A stretch of DNA of 64,000 bases, from contig JAVEYW010000005.1 of assembly GCA_034003325.1 (NCBI GenBank), forward strand, positions 240,579-304,578, given 5' to 3'. Below, piece by piece: positions 23,914 through 33,411 of the stretch. Source of the stretch: Desulfobacterales bacterium. GTDB lineage: Bacteria; Desulfobacterota; Desulfobacteria; Desulfobacterales; JAFDDL01. Position 1 is the stretch's first letter; each line of letters begins with the position of its first letter. A model generated the notes under the pieces. It saw nothing but the letters and a program-made list of their open reading frames with translations. It was not told the DNA's origin and searched no databases. A program made the translations under genes and the position numbers.

Positions 23914-26658
23914 ATGAATAAAGCGGACTTTACGCGTAAGCTTTCCGTTAACGGGAAGTCGTACACGATATACGATATTAACCGGCTCGGTGAACAGGGA
24001 ATTGCGGACGTGCGCCGTCTTCCCTATTCCATTAAGATACTGGTGGAAAATTTGCTTCGAAAGCTCGATGACAAAGTGGTGCTGGTGGAAGATCTGAAAC
24101 AAATCGCGAATTGGCAAAAAACATATGCAGCGCCGGTGGAGATTCCCTACCACCCGGCCCGCGTGCTGATGCAGGATTTCACGGGGGTTCCGGCGGTGGT
24201 GGATCTTGCCGCCATGCGCGATGCTGTCAAAGCCCTCGGGGGGGATCCGAAGAAAATTAATCCCCTGGTGCCGGTAGAACTGATTGTGGACCACTCGGTG
24301 CAGGTGGATTATTTCGGTACGGCTGACGCGTTGAAAAAAAATGTGGAACTGGAGTATCAGCGAAATACGGAGCGATATCAGCTTCTCAAGTGGGCACAGA
24401 AAAGTTTTGATAATTTCAGGGTCGTTCCTCCCAATTCCGGCATTTGTCACCAGGTCAATCTGGAGCATTTGGGGCGGGTTATGATGACCGAAAAAGGGGC
24501 GGGCGGTGAGGTTGCTTTTCCCGACACGGTGGTGGGCACCGATTCCCATACTCCCATGATCAACGGTATCGGCGTGATGGGATGGGGGGTAGGCGGCATC
24601 GAGGCGGAAGCGGTGATGTTGGGTCAGCCCTATTACATGTCGATTCCCGAAGTGATCGGGGTGCGCCTGGTGGGCGCGCTTCAGGAAGGCGTGACCGCCA
24701 CCGATCTGGTACTGACGATTACCGAAATGCTTCGCACGCATAACGTGGTGGAAAAGTTCGTGGAGTATTTCGGTCCCGGCATGAAGCATTTGACGGTCAC
24801 CGATCGGGCTACCATCGCCAATATGACCCCGGAATATGGGGCCACCCTTGGGTTTTTCCCGGTGGATGAAAAAACCATCGCTTATCTGAGAGCCACCAAC
24901 CGCGCTGAGGCGGCCGCCGTGACGGAGGCCGCCGCAAAGGCGCTGGGGCTTTTTTACACCGATGCGGTTGAGGCCGACTATTCAGTGGTGCTGGAACTTG
25001 ACATCAGCACGGTCGCGCCTTCTGTGGCCGGCCCGGCCCGGCCCCAGGACCGCGTGCTTTTGAAGGATTTGAAATCGAGCGTGAATGATTTACTCGGCTG
25101 TTCTTATGAGCGCAATACGGACGTGACGCAAGCCTCCACCTTTCATGATGAATCCGGAAGCCTGACCACGCGGGCGGCCGAGTGCAGGCCGGCTGTCGGC
25201 AAGGCGGTACGCCTTCAGCTTTACGATAAGGAGGTTGAGATCGGAGACGCCAGCATTGTGATTGCCGCCATTACCTCCTGCACCAACACCTCCAATCCTT
25301 TTGTGATGCTGGGGGCGGGGCTGGTTGCCAAAAAGGCGGTGGCCAGGGGGCTGCGGGTACCCGCCTACGTGAAAACCTCTCTTGCGCCGGGCTCACGGGT
25401 GGTGGAGCGCTATCTGAAGGATGCGGGGTTGATCCCCTATCTGGATGCCCTCGGGTTTCATGTGGCGGGATTCGGGTGCATGACCTGCATCGGCAACAGT
25501 GGCCCGTTGCATCCACTCATCGATCAGGCGATTACGGACCATGGGTTGACCGTGGCGGCGGTGCTTTCCGGAAACCGGAACTTTGAGGCAAGGATTCATC
25601 AAAAAATCCGCGGGAATTATCTTGCCTCTCCGATGCTGGTGGTGGCCTTTGCCATTGCCGGTCGTATTGATGTGGACCTGACCACAGCACCGGTGGGGAT
25701 TGATCCCAACGGGGAGCCGGTTTATCTGAAAGATATTTGGCCAAGTTCAACGGAGATCAACGCGCTCATTGCCAGGCATGTAAAGCCTGAGTTTTATGCC
25801 GATGAATACGCAGCTGTGTTCGATGGGGACGAGTTCTGGCGGACCCTGCCGGTAGCGAAGGGGGTCACCTATGCTTGGGAAGAATCATCCACCTATATTA
25901 AAAACCCGCCGTATTTTGAGGGCTTATCCAAAACCCCGATTCCGCCGACCAATGTGTCCGGCGCACGAGCATTGGCGACACTGGGGGACTCGGTCACCAC
26001 GGATCATATTTCTCCGGCCGGTGCCATTCCCGAAAATTACCCCGCGGGCCTGTATCTGAAGGAACGCGGTGTGGCGCCGCCGGATTTTAACTCTTACGGC
26101 GCGCGCCGGGGTAATCATGAAGTGATGATGCGGGGCACTTTCGGCAACATTCGCATTAAAAACAAAATGGTTGGTGAAAAAGAGGGCAGTTTTACCATTA
26201 AATTTCCGGAGGCCGAACAAACCTATATTTACGATGCGGCCATGGCGTATAAGAAGGATCGTGTTCCGTTGGTTGTGTTGGGCGGAAAAGAATACGGCAC
26301 CGGATCTTCGCGGGACTGGGCCGCCAAAGGGACGGATCTTCTCGGCATTCGGGCGGTGATTGCCGAATCCTATGAACGTATTCACCGCAGCAATCTGGTG
26401 GGCATGGGGGTTTTGCCGCTCATGTTTCAGCCGGGCGACAGTTGGCGGTCACTGGGCCTGGATGGTTCGGAAACCATTGATATTCAGGGGATTGACGGCA
26501 TGATGCCCCGAAAGGTGCTCTCGGTCACGGCGACCAAGGCGGATGGCAAAGCCGTTTCCTTTGATGTAGTGGCCCGCCTGAACACCGATGTGGATGTGGC
26601 CTATTTCGAACACGGCGGTATTTTACCCTACGTGCTGAGGAAACTGATGGAAAACTGA
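23914..26658 (+). CDS. acnA: Aconitate hydratase (AcnA type)
   Basis: Interconverts citrate and isocitrate through cis-aconitate with a 4Fe-4S cluster. Cluster ligands lie in AAITSCTNTSNPFV and in GFGCMTCIGNSGPL; the active-site stretch SRDWAAKG and the AcnA-type EKxGRV-like GCTGTDSHTP-type segment VVGTDSHTPMINGIGVMGWG are present. The 914 residues match AcnA/IRP1 length rather than AcnB. A GGGGGAAGG site precedes the ATG. Monocistronic behind a strong promoter; in a sulfate reducer it would serve either direction of the citric acid cycle. Confidence 0.97.
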   Translation: MNKADFTRKLSVNGKSYTIYDINRLGEQGIADVRRLPYSIKILVENLLRKLDDKVVLVEDLKQIANWQKTYAAPVEIPYHPARVLMQDFTGVPAVVDLAAMRDAVKALGGDPKKINPLVPVELIVDHSVQVDYFGTADALKKNVELEYQRNTERYQLLKWAQKSFDNFRVVPPNSGICHQVNLEHLGRVMMTEKGAGGEVAFPDTVVGTDSHTPMINGIGVMGWGVGGIEAEAVMLGQPYYMSIPEVIGVRLVGALQEGVTATDLVLTITEMLRTHNVVEKFVEYFGPGMKHLTVTDRATIANMTPEYGATLGFFPVDEKTIAYLRATNRAEAAAVTEAAAKALGLFYTDAVEADYSVVLELDISTVAPSVAGPARPQDRVLLKDLKSSVNDLLGCSYERNTDVTQASTFHDESGSLTTRAAECRPAVGKAVRLQLYDKEVEIGDASIVIAAITSCTNTSNPFVMLGAGLVAKKAVARGLRVPAYVKTSLAPGSRVVERYLKDAGLIPYLDALGFHVAGFGCMTCIGNSGPLHPLIDQAITDHGLTVAAVLSGNRNFEARIHQKIRGNYLASPMLVVAFAIAGRIDVDLTTAPVGIDPNGEPVYLKDIWPSSTEINALIARHVKPEFYADEYAAVFDGDEFWRTLPVAKGVTYAWEESSTYIKNPPYFEGLSKTPIPPTNVSGARALATLGDSVTTDHISPAGAIPENYPAGLYLKERGVAPPDFNSYGARRGNHEVMMRGTFGNIRIKNKMVGEKEGSFTIKFPEAEQTYIYDAAMAYKKDRVPLVVLGGKEYGTGSSRDWAAKGTDLLGIRAVIAESYERIHRSNLVGMGVLPLMFQPGDSWRSLGLDGSETIDIQGIDGMMPRKVLSVTATKADGKAVSFDVVARLNTDVDVAYFEHGGILPYVLRKLMEN

Positions 26659-26729
26659 AAAGATGAATCGCAACCCGGGGAGAGTGCGTGATCGGACCCA
26701 AGGAGGCTATTTTTCTGAGAATATTTTGG

Positions 26730-27314
26730 CTAGTATCTCAAAAATTCTGAGATATAAATTTCCGTTGCCGTTCCTGCGGGTATGATTTCCATCACGCTGG
26801 CGATCAGATAGCCTCTCAGGGCGAGGTAATCACCTGAATTCAGGAATTCTTCGGCTTCCGGTGTTTGAAGCGCCCACACCACGCGGTTGCGGATTTGGCT
26901 GTCGAGGTCAGCGACTTTTTGGCGGTAACTTTTTTTGACGCAATTGATATCCAGGGTCATCTTGATGAGATCCCCGGAACGCACCGATGAGATGACCGGG
27001 CCGATGCTGATGTAAGTGTCCGGTTTTGAATATTTATCCGATTTAAAGGAAGGAAGCGGTATCTTTATTTTTCCTTCCTGAATCCAAAATATCGCCGTCA
27101 TCACGACCACGAAAACACATGCCCCGGCGGTGATCCATTGGGTTTTAGAAGAGGCCGTTTTGGTCGCAACGGGTGCATCGGGTTGTGGTGTCGGCCTGGC
27201 TTTGTGCGGTTTTTTGGGGGGGGGAGCCGTCGGCGGCTTGATCAAGCGCGAGACATCAACCTTGTCCAGTTCAAATCCGGAATCCGTGCTGTTGAGATTA
27301 TTATCCTTATCCAT
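26730..27314 (-). CDS. FliL-like single-pass membrane protein
   Basis: About 194 residues with a cytoplasmic Pro-rich N-terminus (PPTAPPPKKPHKARPTPQP), one transmembrane helix (WITAGACVFVVVMTAIFWI) and a periplasmic C-terminal domain ending GTATEIYISEFLRY, which resembles the FliL C-terminus (V-Y-F-T-E-F). FliL supports the flagellar stator. The start is uncertain: ATGs at 27314 and 27320, and a frame open to 27353, all lack a clear ribosome site. It is convergent with acnA and divergent from the adenylate cyclase; no other flagellar gene adjoins it, so the name is provisional. Confidence 0.65.
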   Translation of the reverse strand: MDKDNNLNSTDSGFELDKVDVSRLIKPPTAPPPKKPHKARPTPQPDAPVATKTASSKTQWITAGACVFVVVMTAIFWIQEGKIKIPLPSFKSDKYSKPDTYISIGPVISSVRSGDLIKMTLDINCVKKSYRQKVADLDSQIRNRVVWALQTPEAEEFLNSGDYLALRGYLIASVMEIIPAGTATEIYISEFLRY

Positions 27315-27503
27315 AACCATGTTCTTTTGGGGTATTTTCAACACGCATAACATGTTTATGCGCTTGTATCAAAAGCAAATTCATTCTTGGTTACCGGCGC
27401 CCATGAAACCAGGCGACTTTGGTGGCTGTTTTAATCAGCGCCATATTCCCACGTTACCCCGATGTTATGATTTTAACATAATGCCATATATGACCCGATC
27501 GCC

Positions 27504-29552
27504 ATGAGTAACGCCATTTCCGTGGGCCGCATGTTACAGCTCAGGACAGCCTTTATTACCTATAATATTTCAAGGCTTCGTGAACTTATCCGGTATTTAC
27601 CGAAGAAAAAATTTGAACTATTTCAAAACATTCCTTTATGGATTCATGTGAATCTCACAAAAGTTCCCGGTTATGTCGATTCTCCGCAAACCCCTTGTGG
27701 CATATACCGATTTCACGGTTCAGGGTTTTGGCGACAGGCATCTCAACGACACAAGTTGTTTCCCCTGAAAAAAACATTCACTCGTTGTGCGCAGAATGAC
27801 GTCATCATCGGTCTGTATCTGATGGGGTCTTCCGGCACCTTGGCGCAGACGGATAAATCGGACTTTGATTATTGGCTGGTGATCGATGACGAAGGTGCAA
27901 CTGCTGAGCGCATGGCATTGTTTCAGAAAAAGCTGGACCGCATCAAAATCTGGAGCAAAGAACGATATGACCAGGAGGTGGGGTTCTTCGTGCTCAGCCT
28001 TTCGGATATTCGGGACAACAGGTTTGCAGCTGTGGATGAGGAAAGCTCGGGTTCGGCGCAGCGGACCTTCCTGAAAGAAGAGTTTTACCGGACTTTTATC
28101 ATGATCGCCGGCAAGATTCCTTACTGGGCGGTGGTTCCTGCGAATATCAGTGACATCGAATACGATCAATGGATTCAATGCGCGAGGCAATCGCGAAGCC
28201 TTAAATTTATGCCGGAAGATTATGCGGATCTGGGTAATCTGGAAACCATCAGCCCCGAGGAGTGCCTGGGCGCTTTGCTTTGGCAGATGTTCAAGGCGCG
28301 CAAATATCCGGCCAAATCGCTCATAAAGGCGGCGCTGATTGCGCATAGTTATTTTTTTAGCCGAAAAAACGGACTGCTGTGCGATCGAATCAAAGCCCAG
28401 TTTGGCGGCAACGGATGCGGGGATCAAGGGATCGATCCGTATGCGGTGGTATTTGAAACCGCAATCGATCTTTTTCAAGCATTGGATGATGTGGAAGGGC
28501 TCGTGTTGATCAGAGAATGTGTTTTTCTTAAGCTCTCGGAGCCTTCCCGGTTCGACGGTCGCGAAAAAAATAGTCCGAAACTGCGTTTTCTGGCACAATA
28601 TCAAGCCGAGTGGGCATGGGATAAGGATCAGACTGACCGGCTGACTCGCTTTCACGACTGGCCCGAATCAAATCGTCTGGCCTTTGAAGAAAGAGTTTTT
28701 AATAAGATCGGGTTTCTGTATAATCTTATTTTGCGAGCGCACGACGGAACGACTTCGACGCTTTCCATGGCTCCGTCCGACCTGATTACCCTCAAGAACA
28801 GGATTTCGGCTGCAATTACAAAGAAACCCGGCAAACTGCACCGCTGTTCGGCTTATCTTCAATCTCGTTTGGGAGGCTTAGTGTTCCAGGTGAGCGGGTA
28901 TCTGAATGATAGGGGGCAAGAGGCCTGGTCGGTGTATCATCATGTGGGTGAACTGCGTCATGCCCGCCATGTGGTGTTTTCCGCTTCGGAATTACTCCGC
29001 GTTATAGGGTGGTTGCTGGCCAACGGATTCTATTCCCTTATGGGTTGTCTCCTTGAATATCAGACGTATCAACTGCCGATCAGCCCGCAAAGAATCAAAC
29101 GCTTGGCTGATGACGTCTATCGGTTTTTTTGCAGCGCACCGGTTTCTCCAGCCGCCATGTTATCCATTCCGCAATGGGAAAAAATCGGCATTTTACTCCA
29201 TCCATTGGCCGATGGCTCGGAGGGCCGTTTGTCCGGAGCTGATTTTCTCGCCGTAAACTCCTGGGGGGAGTTTTTTTTCGAATCCATTGCATTGGCACAT
29301 ATCGATGAAGCTGGCGCAATCTGTTATAAGATATCAGAATTTTTGTGGAATTTTTATAAAGGGACCGAGGGCGGAAAACCTTTCCATCAGGTTTTTCAGA
29401 TGCGGGGAAATCTTGACATTCGCTTCCTTCACAGGATTGAATCGGGTTTGGCCGTGTTTAGGGATCGGGATATAGGCTCCTTGCGGCAAGGTACGGCCTT
29501 TTCAAAACCGGAAAGCGAAGAGAACGACGCACCATGGCTTGATTTGCTTTAG
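27504..29552 (+). CDS. Class I adenylate cyclase-like protein
   Basis: The N-terminal part carries the class I cyclase nucleotidyltransferase motif: GSSGTLAQTDKSDFDYWL at residues 108-125, with Asp120 and Asp122 as expected metal ligands. The family's second signature, ECLGALLWQMFKARKYPAKS, follows near residue 250. It should make cAMP from ATP. At 682 residues it is shorter than E. coli CyaA (848) because most of the C-terminal regulatory part is missing or different; the C-terminal 250 residues are unassigned. Ribosome site is poor. No CRP gene is in the window. Confidence 0.85.
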   Translation: MSNAISVGRMLQLRTAFITYNISRLRELIRYLPKKKFELFQNIPLWIHVNLTKVPGYVDSPQTPCGIYRFHGSGFWRQASQRHKLFPLKKTFTRCAQNDVIIGLYLMGSSGTLAQTDKSDFDYWLVIDDEGATAERMALFQKKLDRIKIWSKERYDQEVGFFVLSLSDIRDNRFAAVDEESSGSAQRTFLKEEFYRTFIMIAGKIPYWAVVPANISDIEYDQWIQCARQSRSLKFMPEDYADLGNLETISPEECLGALLWQMFKARKYPAKSLIKAALIAHSYFFSRKNGLLCDRIKAQFGGNGCGDQGIDPYAVVFETAIDLFQALDDVEGLVLIRECVFLKLSEPSRFDGREKNSPKLRFLAQYQAEWAWDKDQTDRLTRFHDWPESNRLAFEERVFNKIGFLYNLILRAHDGTTSTLSMAPSDLITLKNRISAAITKKPGKLHRCSAYLQSRLGGLVFQVSGYLNDRGQEAWSVYHHVGELRHARHVVFSASELLRVIGWLLANGFYSLMGCLLEYQTYQLPISPQRIKRLADDVYRFFCSAPVSPAAMLSIPQWEKIGILLHPLADGSEGRLSGADFLAVNSWGEFFFESIALAHIDEAGAICYKISEFLWNFYKGTEGGKPFHQVFQMRGNLDIRFLHRIESGLAVFRDRDIGSLRQGTAFSKPESEENDAPWLDLL

Positions 29553-29641
29553 CCGGCGGCCTCACCTATACTGCAGACCCGGTCGTAAAACTCTGGCATT
29601 CGGTGGGGGATTTGTGATAGGAAGGCAGCTTCGATATGAAG

Positions 29642-29736
29642 CCCTTTACCAGAAACATGCACGCTTTTGCGTGTATATTCGCCGAAGGTGAAAGATGGCT
29701 TTTATGCATCCCAGCATCCGGCTTTGCCGGATTAGG
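29642..29736 (+). repeat. Dispersed repeat, copy C (short form)
   Basis: A 95-bp plus-strand copy, almost identical to copies A and B, but with only one 8-bp CAGCATCC unit in the block where they have three. It sits between the adenylate cyclase and the REC-TPR gene and ends with the CCGGC-TTT-GCCGG hairpin. Confidence 0.9.
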
Positions 29737-29794
29737 GGGGCGTTATAAAAAGAAGCAACGATCGCGAAAGCAATGAAATCCGGATACTGAGGGC

Positions 29795-30808
29795 ATGAAG
29801 AAACTCTCTTTTTTACTTGTGGATGATAATTCCTGGGCGCTTAAGGAGCTACAGGATGCCTTGAAATACTTTGGGTACCGCACCATTGAAGAGACGAGTC
29901 GCGCCGATGAGGCTTGGCGGATGCTTCGATTCCGGCGATATGACTGTATCATCGCGGAAATGGAAATGCCCGGCATGAGCGGGCTTGAATTGCTGAAAAA
30001 AACTCGGGAAGACGATCGGTTTTACAATATTCCCTTTTTCCTCACCAACTCGGCCTTTACCAAGGTGAAAGTCGTCATAGCCGGCCGGGAAGGAGCCACT
30101 GGCCTGATCGTCAAACCGTTTGATGTTCAAAATTTCAGACAAAAAATGGAAATGCTCAAGGTTGAACCGGCGGATGCGCCCGATCTGGTTGAGACTCGTC
30201 AAGCGCTGGAAGAAGGGCTCAAGTTGATCGAGCGGAATGATCATGCGGGTGCCCTGACGGTTTTTGAAAAGATGGTCGAAGCGGGAGAAAGCGCAGAAGT
30301 ATATTATAATATCGGTTATATCAAAACCTCTCAGGGACAATACGGGGAGGCCATTGCCGCGTTCCGAAAGGCGACGCAACTGGACCGTCTTTTTGCCAAA
30401 GCCTATGAGGCAATGGGGCGAGCCTACCAGAAACTGGGGCGGAAACAGGATGCTGAAAAGGCGTTGCAAAAGGCGGCCGATATTTATATGACCAAAGAGA
30501 AAATGCAGGATGCCGAGGAGATTCTGACGGAAATTATGGAAATCAATCCGGATACGGTCAATGTTTATAATAGTCTGGGGGTGCTCTATCGAAAGAAGGG
30601 AGATTATTTAACCGCACTCAAACATTACCAGAAAGCATTGAAGATTCACCCCGATACGCCGCACATTTATTATAATATGGGCAGGCTTCATCTTGATTTG
30701 AATGATCCCGGAAAAGCAAAACGTTTTTTTGCCGATGCGGTTAAATTGGACCCCGGGTTTAAAGAGGCAAGGGAAGTGTTGGATGCTATCGAGCTGGGTG
30801 AATTTTAA
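29795..30808 (+). CDS. Response-regulator receiver domain with TPR repeats
   Basis: A 337-residue protein. Residues 1-122 form a receiver domain (FLLVDDNSW, LTNSAFT, VKPFD). In the phospho-acceptor position the sequence reads YDCIIAEMEMPGMSG: the usual Asp is a Glu (IIAEMEM), which would mimic or prevent phosphorylation. From about 135 there are five or six TPR motifs (AEVYYNIGYIKTSQGQYGEA, AKAYEAMGRAYQKLGRKQDA, VNVYNSLGVLYRKKGDYLTA, PHIYYNMGRLHLDLNDPGKA). GAGGG site ahead of ATG. Likely a protein-protein signalling adaptor. Confidence 0.9.
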   Translation: MKKLSFLLVDDNSWALKELQDALKYFGYRTIEETSRADEAWRMLRFRRYDCIIAEMEMPGMSGLELLKKTREDDRFYNIPFFLTNSAFTKVKVVIAGREGATGLIVKPFDVQNFRQKMEMLKVEPADAPDLVETRQALEEGLKLIERNDHAGALTVFEKMVEAGESAEVYYNIGYIKTSQGQYGEAIAAFRKATQLDRLFAKAYEAMGRAYQKLGRKQDAEKALQKAADIYMTKEKMQDAEEILTEIMEINPDTVNVYNSLGVLYRKKGDYLTALKHYQKALKIHPDTPHIYYNMGRLHLDLNDPGKAKRFFADAVKLDPGFKEAREVLDAIELGEF

Positions 30809-30840
30809 CCCATTGAGCCAGTTCCAGAACGCCCCATTAT

Positions 30841-33087
30841 CTATTTGAATGGGGTAAGTCGCATTACCCACTCATTGGCGGCATCCGGGTCCGTGGTCCT
30901 GACTTCCTGAATCCGTGCATGATGACAGGTTTCTTTCAGGCGAAGCTGGGTGTGCAATCCGGTGATGAGTGTGCCGACATGAATCAGACCACTGGCGCTG
31001 ACCACTGCGATGGCTTTCGTTGTTTTTGACAGCTCCCGAATGGATTGCTTTTCGGTTGTCAGTTCATCAATTTCTTCCTGTAATGTTGCCATGTCCGTTT
31101 CAAGAGCGGCAATTTGTGCTTCCGTTTTTTCCTGCTGATCAAATTGTGCGGTGAGCGTCTCCTCGGCCTCTTTCGCTTTTTGCGCAAGCTCTTGAATTTT
31201 TTTCTCCATTTCCACAACCGCCTCGGGCTGTGCCGCCGCTTTAAGTTTTTCCAGATTTGCCTGCATGTCGCGTCGCGCCACCATGGAGCGATCCTGTACC
31301 TGGGCCAGTTGGGTGATTTTCTGATGAAGCGTCTGCTCTTCGATATCCAGTGCAGCCATTTTTGATCTTAACTGCGCATGCCTCTCCTGGCGTCTGGCGA
31401 TGGCGTTTTGAATTCCTTGAATTTCCTGCTCTATATGTGCATCCACGCCGGCTGATAGCCGGCAGGGCGTGGAGACATCCGTGCCGATATCCTGGGCGAA
31501 AATGCCTTGTTTGGCTGAAATGGTGGAGGCGAGGATTTTTCCGTTGGCGACACGGCAGGCGCCGCTGGTTTCAATGGTGGAATCCGTGATTTCCTTCAAG
31601 ACGGAAATATCTCCAAAAGAGGCTATCTGGGCACTTTTAATGTATTTTGCTTCAATATTCCCCTGACTGTTGATGACGGCGCCGATAATGCCGCCGGTGA
31701 CTTTGATGTTGCCGGTTGCCTTGATTTCGGCGCCCATGATTTCCTTGGCGGTGAGGTGGTGTGCATGAACGCGAAAGCCGGCCTGCACACAGCCCGTTAC
31801 AACGATATTGCCGTCGAAATCGACATGTCCCGTTTTCAGGTCTACATCTCCGTCTATCCTCAGCTCGGTCAATACGCAGAGACGTCCGCCAAAGGTCATT
31901 TTCGGCTGCCCATTCGTCAATGCGATGAGTTTTAGGCCATCCTCGGATAATTTCGTGCCCGACCCCTGACGCAGCTTTACATCCACCGGTTTTGGTGCGG
32001 GGATTGACGCCCCATGGACATTTATCCCCGGTGCGCCGGGTGTTATGGGGGTTTTTTCGATCAGAAGATCTCCCTTCTTCACCCGAGGAACTTCCCCATG
32101 ATCCCGATAATCAATTTTGCCGCCGGCTATCATTTTGCCGGCGGTTTTCCCGGCTTCAAAATGGTATTTCAGCACGGCATTCGTTCCGGGTGTCGGGGGC
32201 GTACCTCGAGCGACGATAAGGGAGTGTCCCTTGGGAGCATCGGTTTTTAAATACGTTTCAATATCACTATCCGACAGAATGCCGGTGGTTATGTTTCGGG
32301 CTTGAAGCAGACGATGGATGTGTTCAAGCGTGTTGGTCGCCGGTTTTCGACCGAATGGCTGCAAGGTGGCGGTCAGCAAATCCTGCGACACGATCACCTC
32401 AAAATCCCCTTTGCCCACCGGCGGTTCCTTAGTTTCAGGTCTGCCCGCCGGCTCATCCACCGTTGCTTTATCCGCTTTTGCAGCCGAGCCGGGTGTTGCC
32501 TCTTCGGTTTCAGTTAATGGTGATGCAGCGGCCGGGCCGAGTCGCCCTTGCTCCGCCAGCACGGCATCTCGCTGTTCCGCCGTAATTTTCCCGGATTCGA
32601 TCAATATATCACTGATTTTTCGAATCGTTCGCATATTGGAAAAGGCGGTGGACTGAGCTTTAAGCGCTTCATCCGCATCTTTCCGCGTGATCAGTTTTCT
32701 GGCGACGGCGACAGCGCAATATCCCCTGGCCAGTTGACTGGCGTGCCAATATTTTTCCGCGAAATGAAGCAACGATAGCTGTTGTTCCGAAAGATACCCC
32801 TTTTCCAAGAAAACCGTCTCAAGGCGAATCTTGTTTTCATCAGAGGCGTGGGCCGCTTGATAAGCCAGTGCGGCCTCAAGCTGTTCTTGCTGAATAAGGC
32901 CGTATTTCAAGGCGAGTTTTCCGATGATCGGGTAGGTTTTCGGGGATTCTCCGGAAACGGCTTTAAAGTTCTGGCCGCATCGTTTGCACAATACCGCTTT
33001 GCTGATAAACCTTTCCGGAAGCTTGTAGACAGTACCGCAGTGGGGACATGCGGTCTTGGCCGTTTTGGTATCCGTCATGGTTGCCAT
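30841..33087 (-). CDS. FapA-type (DUF342) polymer-sheath-like protein with zinc ribbon
   Basis: About 748 residues. N-terminal zinc ribbon (CPHCGTVYKLPERFI and LCKRCGQNF), then a helical region, and from about 260 the FapA/DUF342 domain, including a right-handed beta-helix rich in G-N-I (DGNIVVTGCVQAGF, ATGNIKVTGGIIGAVI, SQGNIEAKYIKSA). A long coiled coil (about 540-660, Glu/Gln/Lys rich) precedes the C-terminus. FapA-like proteins are widespread in delta-type bacteria and have been tied to localisation or regulation, but the function is open. The start at ATG 33087 has only a weak site; a further in-frame ATG lies at 33078. Confidence 0.8.
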   Translation of the reverse strand: MATMTDTKTAKTACPHCGTVYKLPERFISKAVLCKRCGQNFKAVSGESPKTYPIIGKLALKYGLIQQEQLEAALAYQAAHASDENKIRLETVFLEKGYLSEQQLSLLHFAEKYWHASQLARGYCAVAVARKLITRKDADEALKAQSTAFSNMRTIRKISDILIESGKITAEQRDAVLAEQGRLGPAAASPLTETEEATPGSAAKADKATVDEPAGRPETKEPPVGKGDFEVIVSQDLLTATLQPFGRKPATNTLEHIHRLLQARNITTGILSDSDIETYLKTDAPKGHSLIVARGTPPTPGTNAVLKYHFEAGKTAGKMIAGGKIDYRDHGEVPRVKKGDLLIEKTPITPGAPGINVHGASIPAPKPVDVKLRQGSGTKLSEDGLKLIALTNGQPKMTFGGRLCVLTELRIDGDVDLKTGHVDFDGNIVVTGCVQAGFRVHAHHLTAKEIMGAEIKATGNIKVTGGIIGAVINSQGNIEAKYIKSAQIASFGDISVLKEITDSTIETSGACRVANGKILASTISAKQGIFAQDIGTDVSTPCRLSAGVDAHIEQEIQGIQNAIARRQERHAQLRSKMAALDIEEQTLHQKITQLAQVQDRSMVARRDMQANLEKLKAAAQPEAVVEMEKKIQELAQKAKEAEETLTAQFDQQEKTEAQIAALETDMATLQEEIDELTTEKQSIRELSKTTKAIAVVSASGLIHVGTLITGLHTQLRLKETCHHARIQEVRTTDPDAANEWVMRLTPFK

Positions 33088-33337
33088 TCTTATTTGCTGA
33101 AGATCGTACCATGAGAAATGCCGTGGTGGTAAGGATGAATTGCCACGGCATGGCAATTGCCGCTCAATTGAATGCATATCCATGTCTTGCTGTTATTTTA
33201 GCTGCTTGTACAGGCTTCGGCACGAAAAGTCAATGTTTTAGGTTTACTATTTCGATGGCAAGCCCACCGGTTTTCCATTAGGGGTTTCATTCATTGCATT
33301 CATCAAGTTCTCCTTGATCTGGAATTATGAGTCCTAT

Positions 33338-33363
33338 AGAGTCAAACACGAGAGTCAAACACG
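33338..33363. repeat. 13-bp tandem repeat in the plsY upstream region
   Basis: Two exact head-to-tail copies of AGAGTCAAACACG about 50 bases before the plsY start. The rest of 33088-33411 shows no gene or terminator; it holds the divergent promoters of plsY and the FapA-type gene. Confidence 0.7.
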
Positions 33364-33411
33364 GTAATTGAGACACTCGAATTTAAATATGGTTTCTGCC
33401 GAGTCGCATAA

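Noticed and set aside
23797..24789. 330-codon minus-strand frame
   Set aside because: Antisense shadow of the aconitase gene, His- and Arg-rich as expected from reversed GC-rich codons.
27720..28655. 311-codon minus-strand frame
   Set aside because: Antisense of the class I adenylate cyclase; no ribosome site or known domain.
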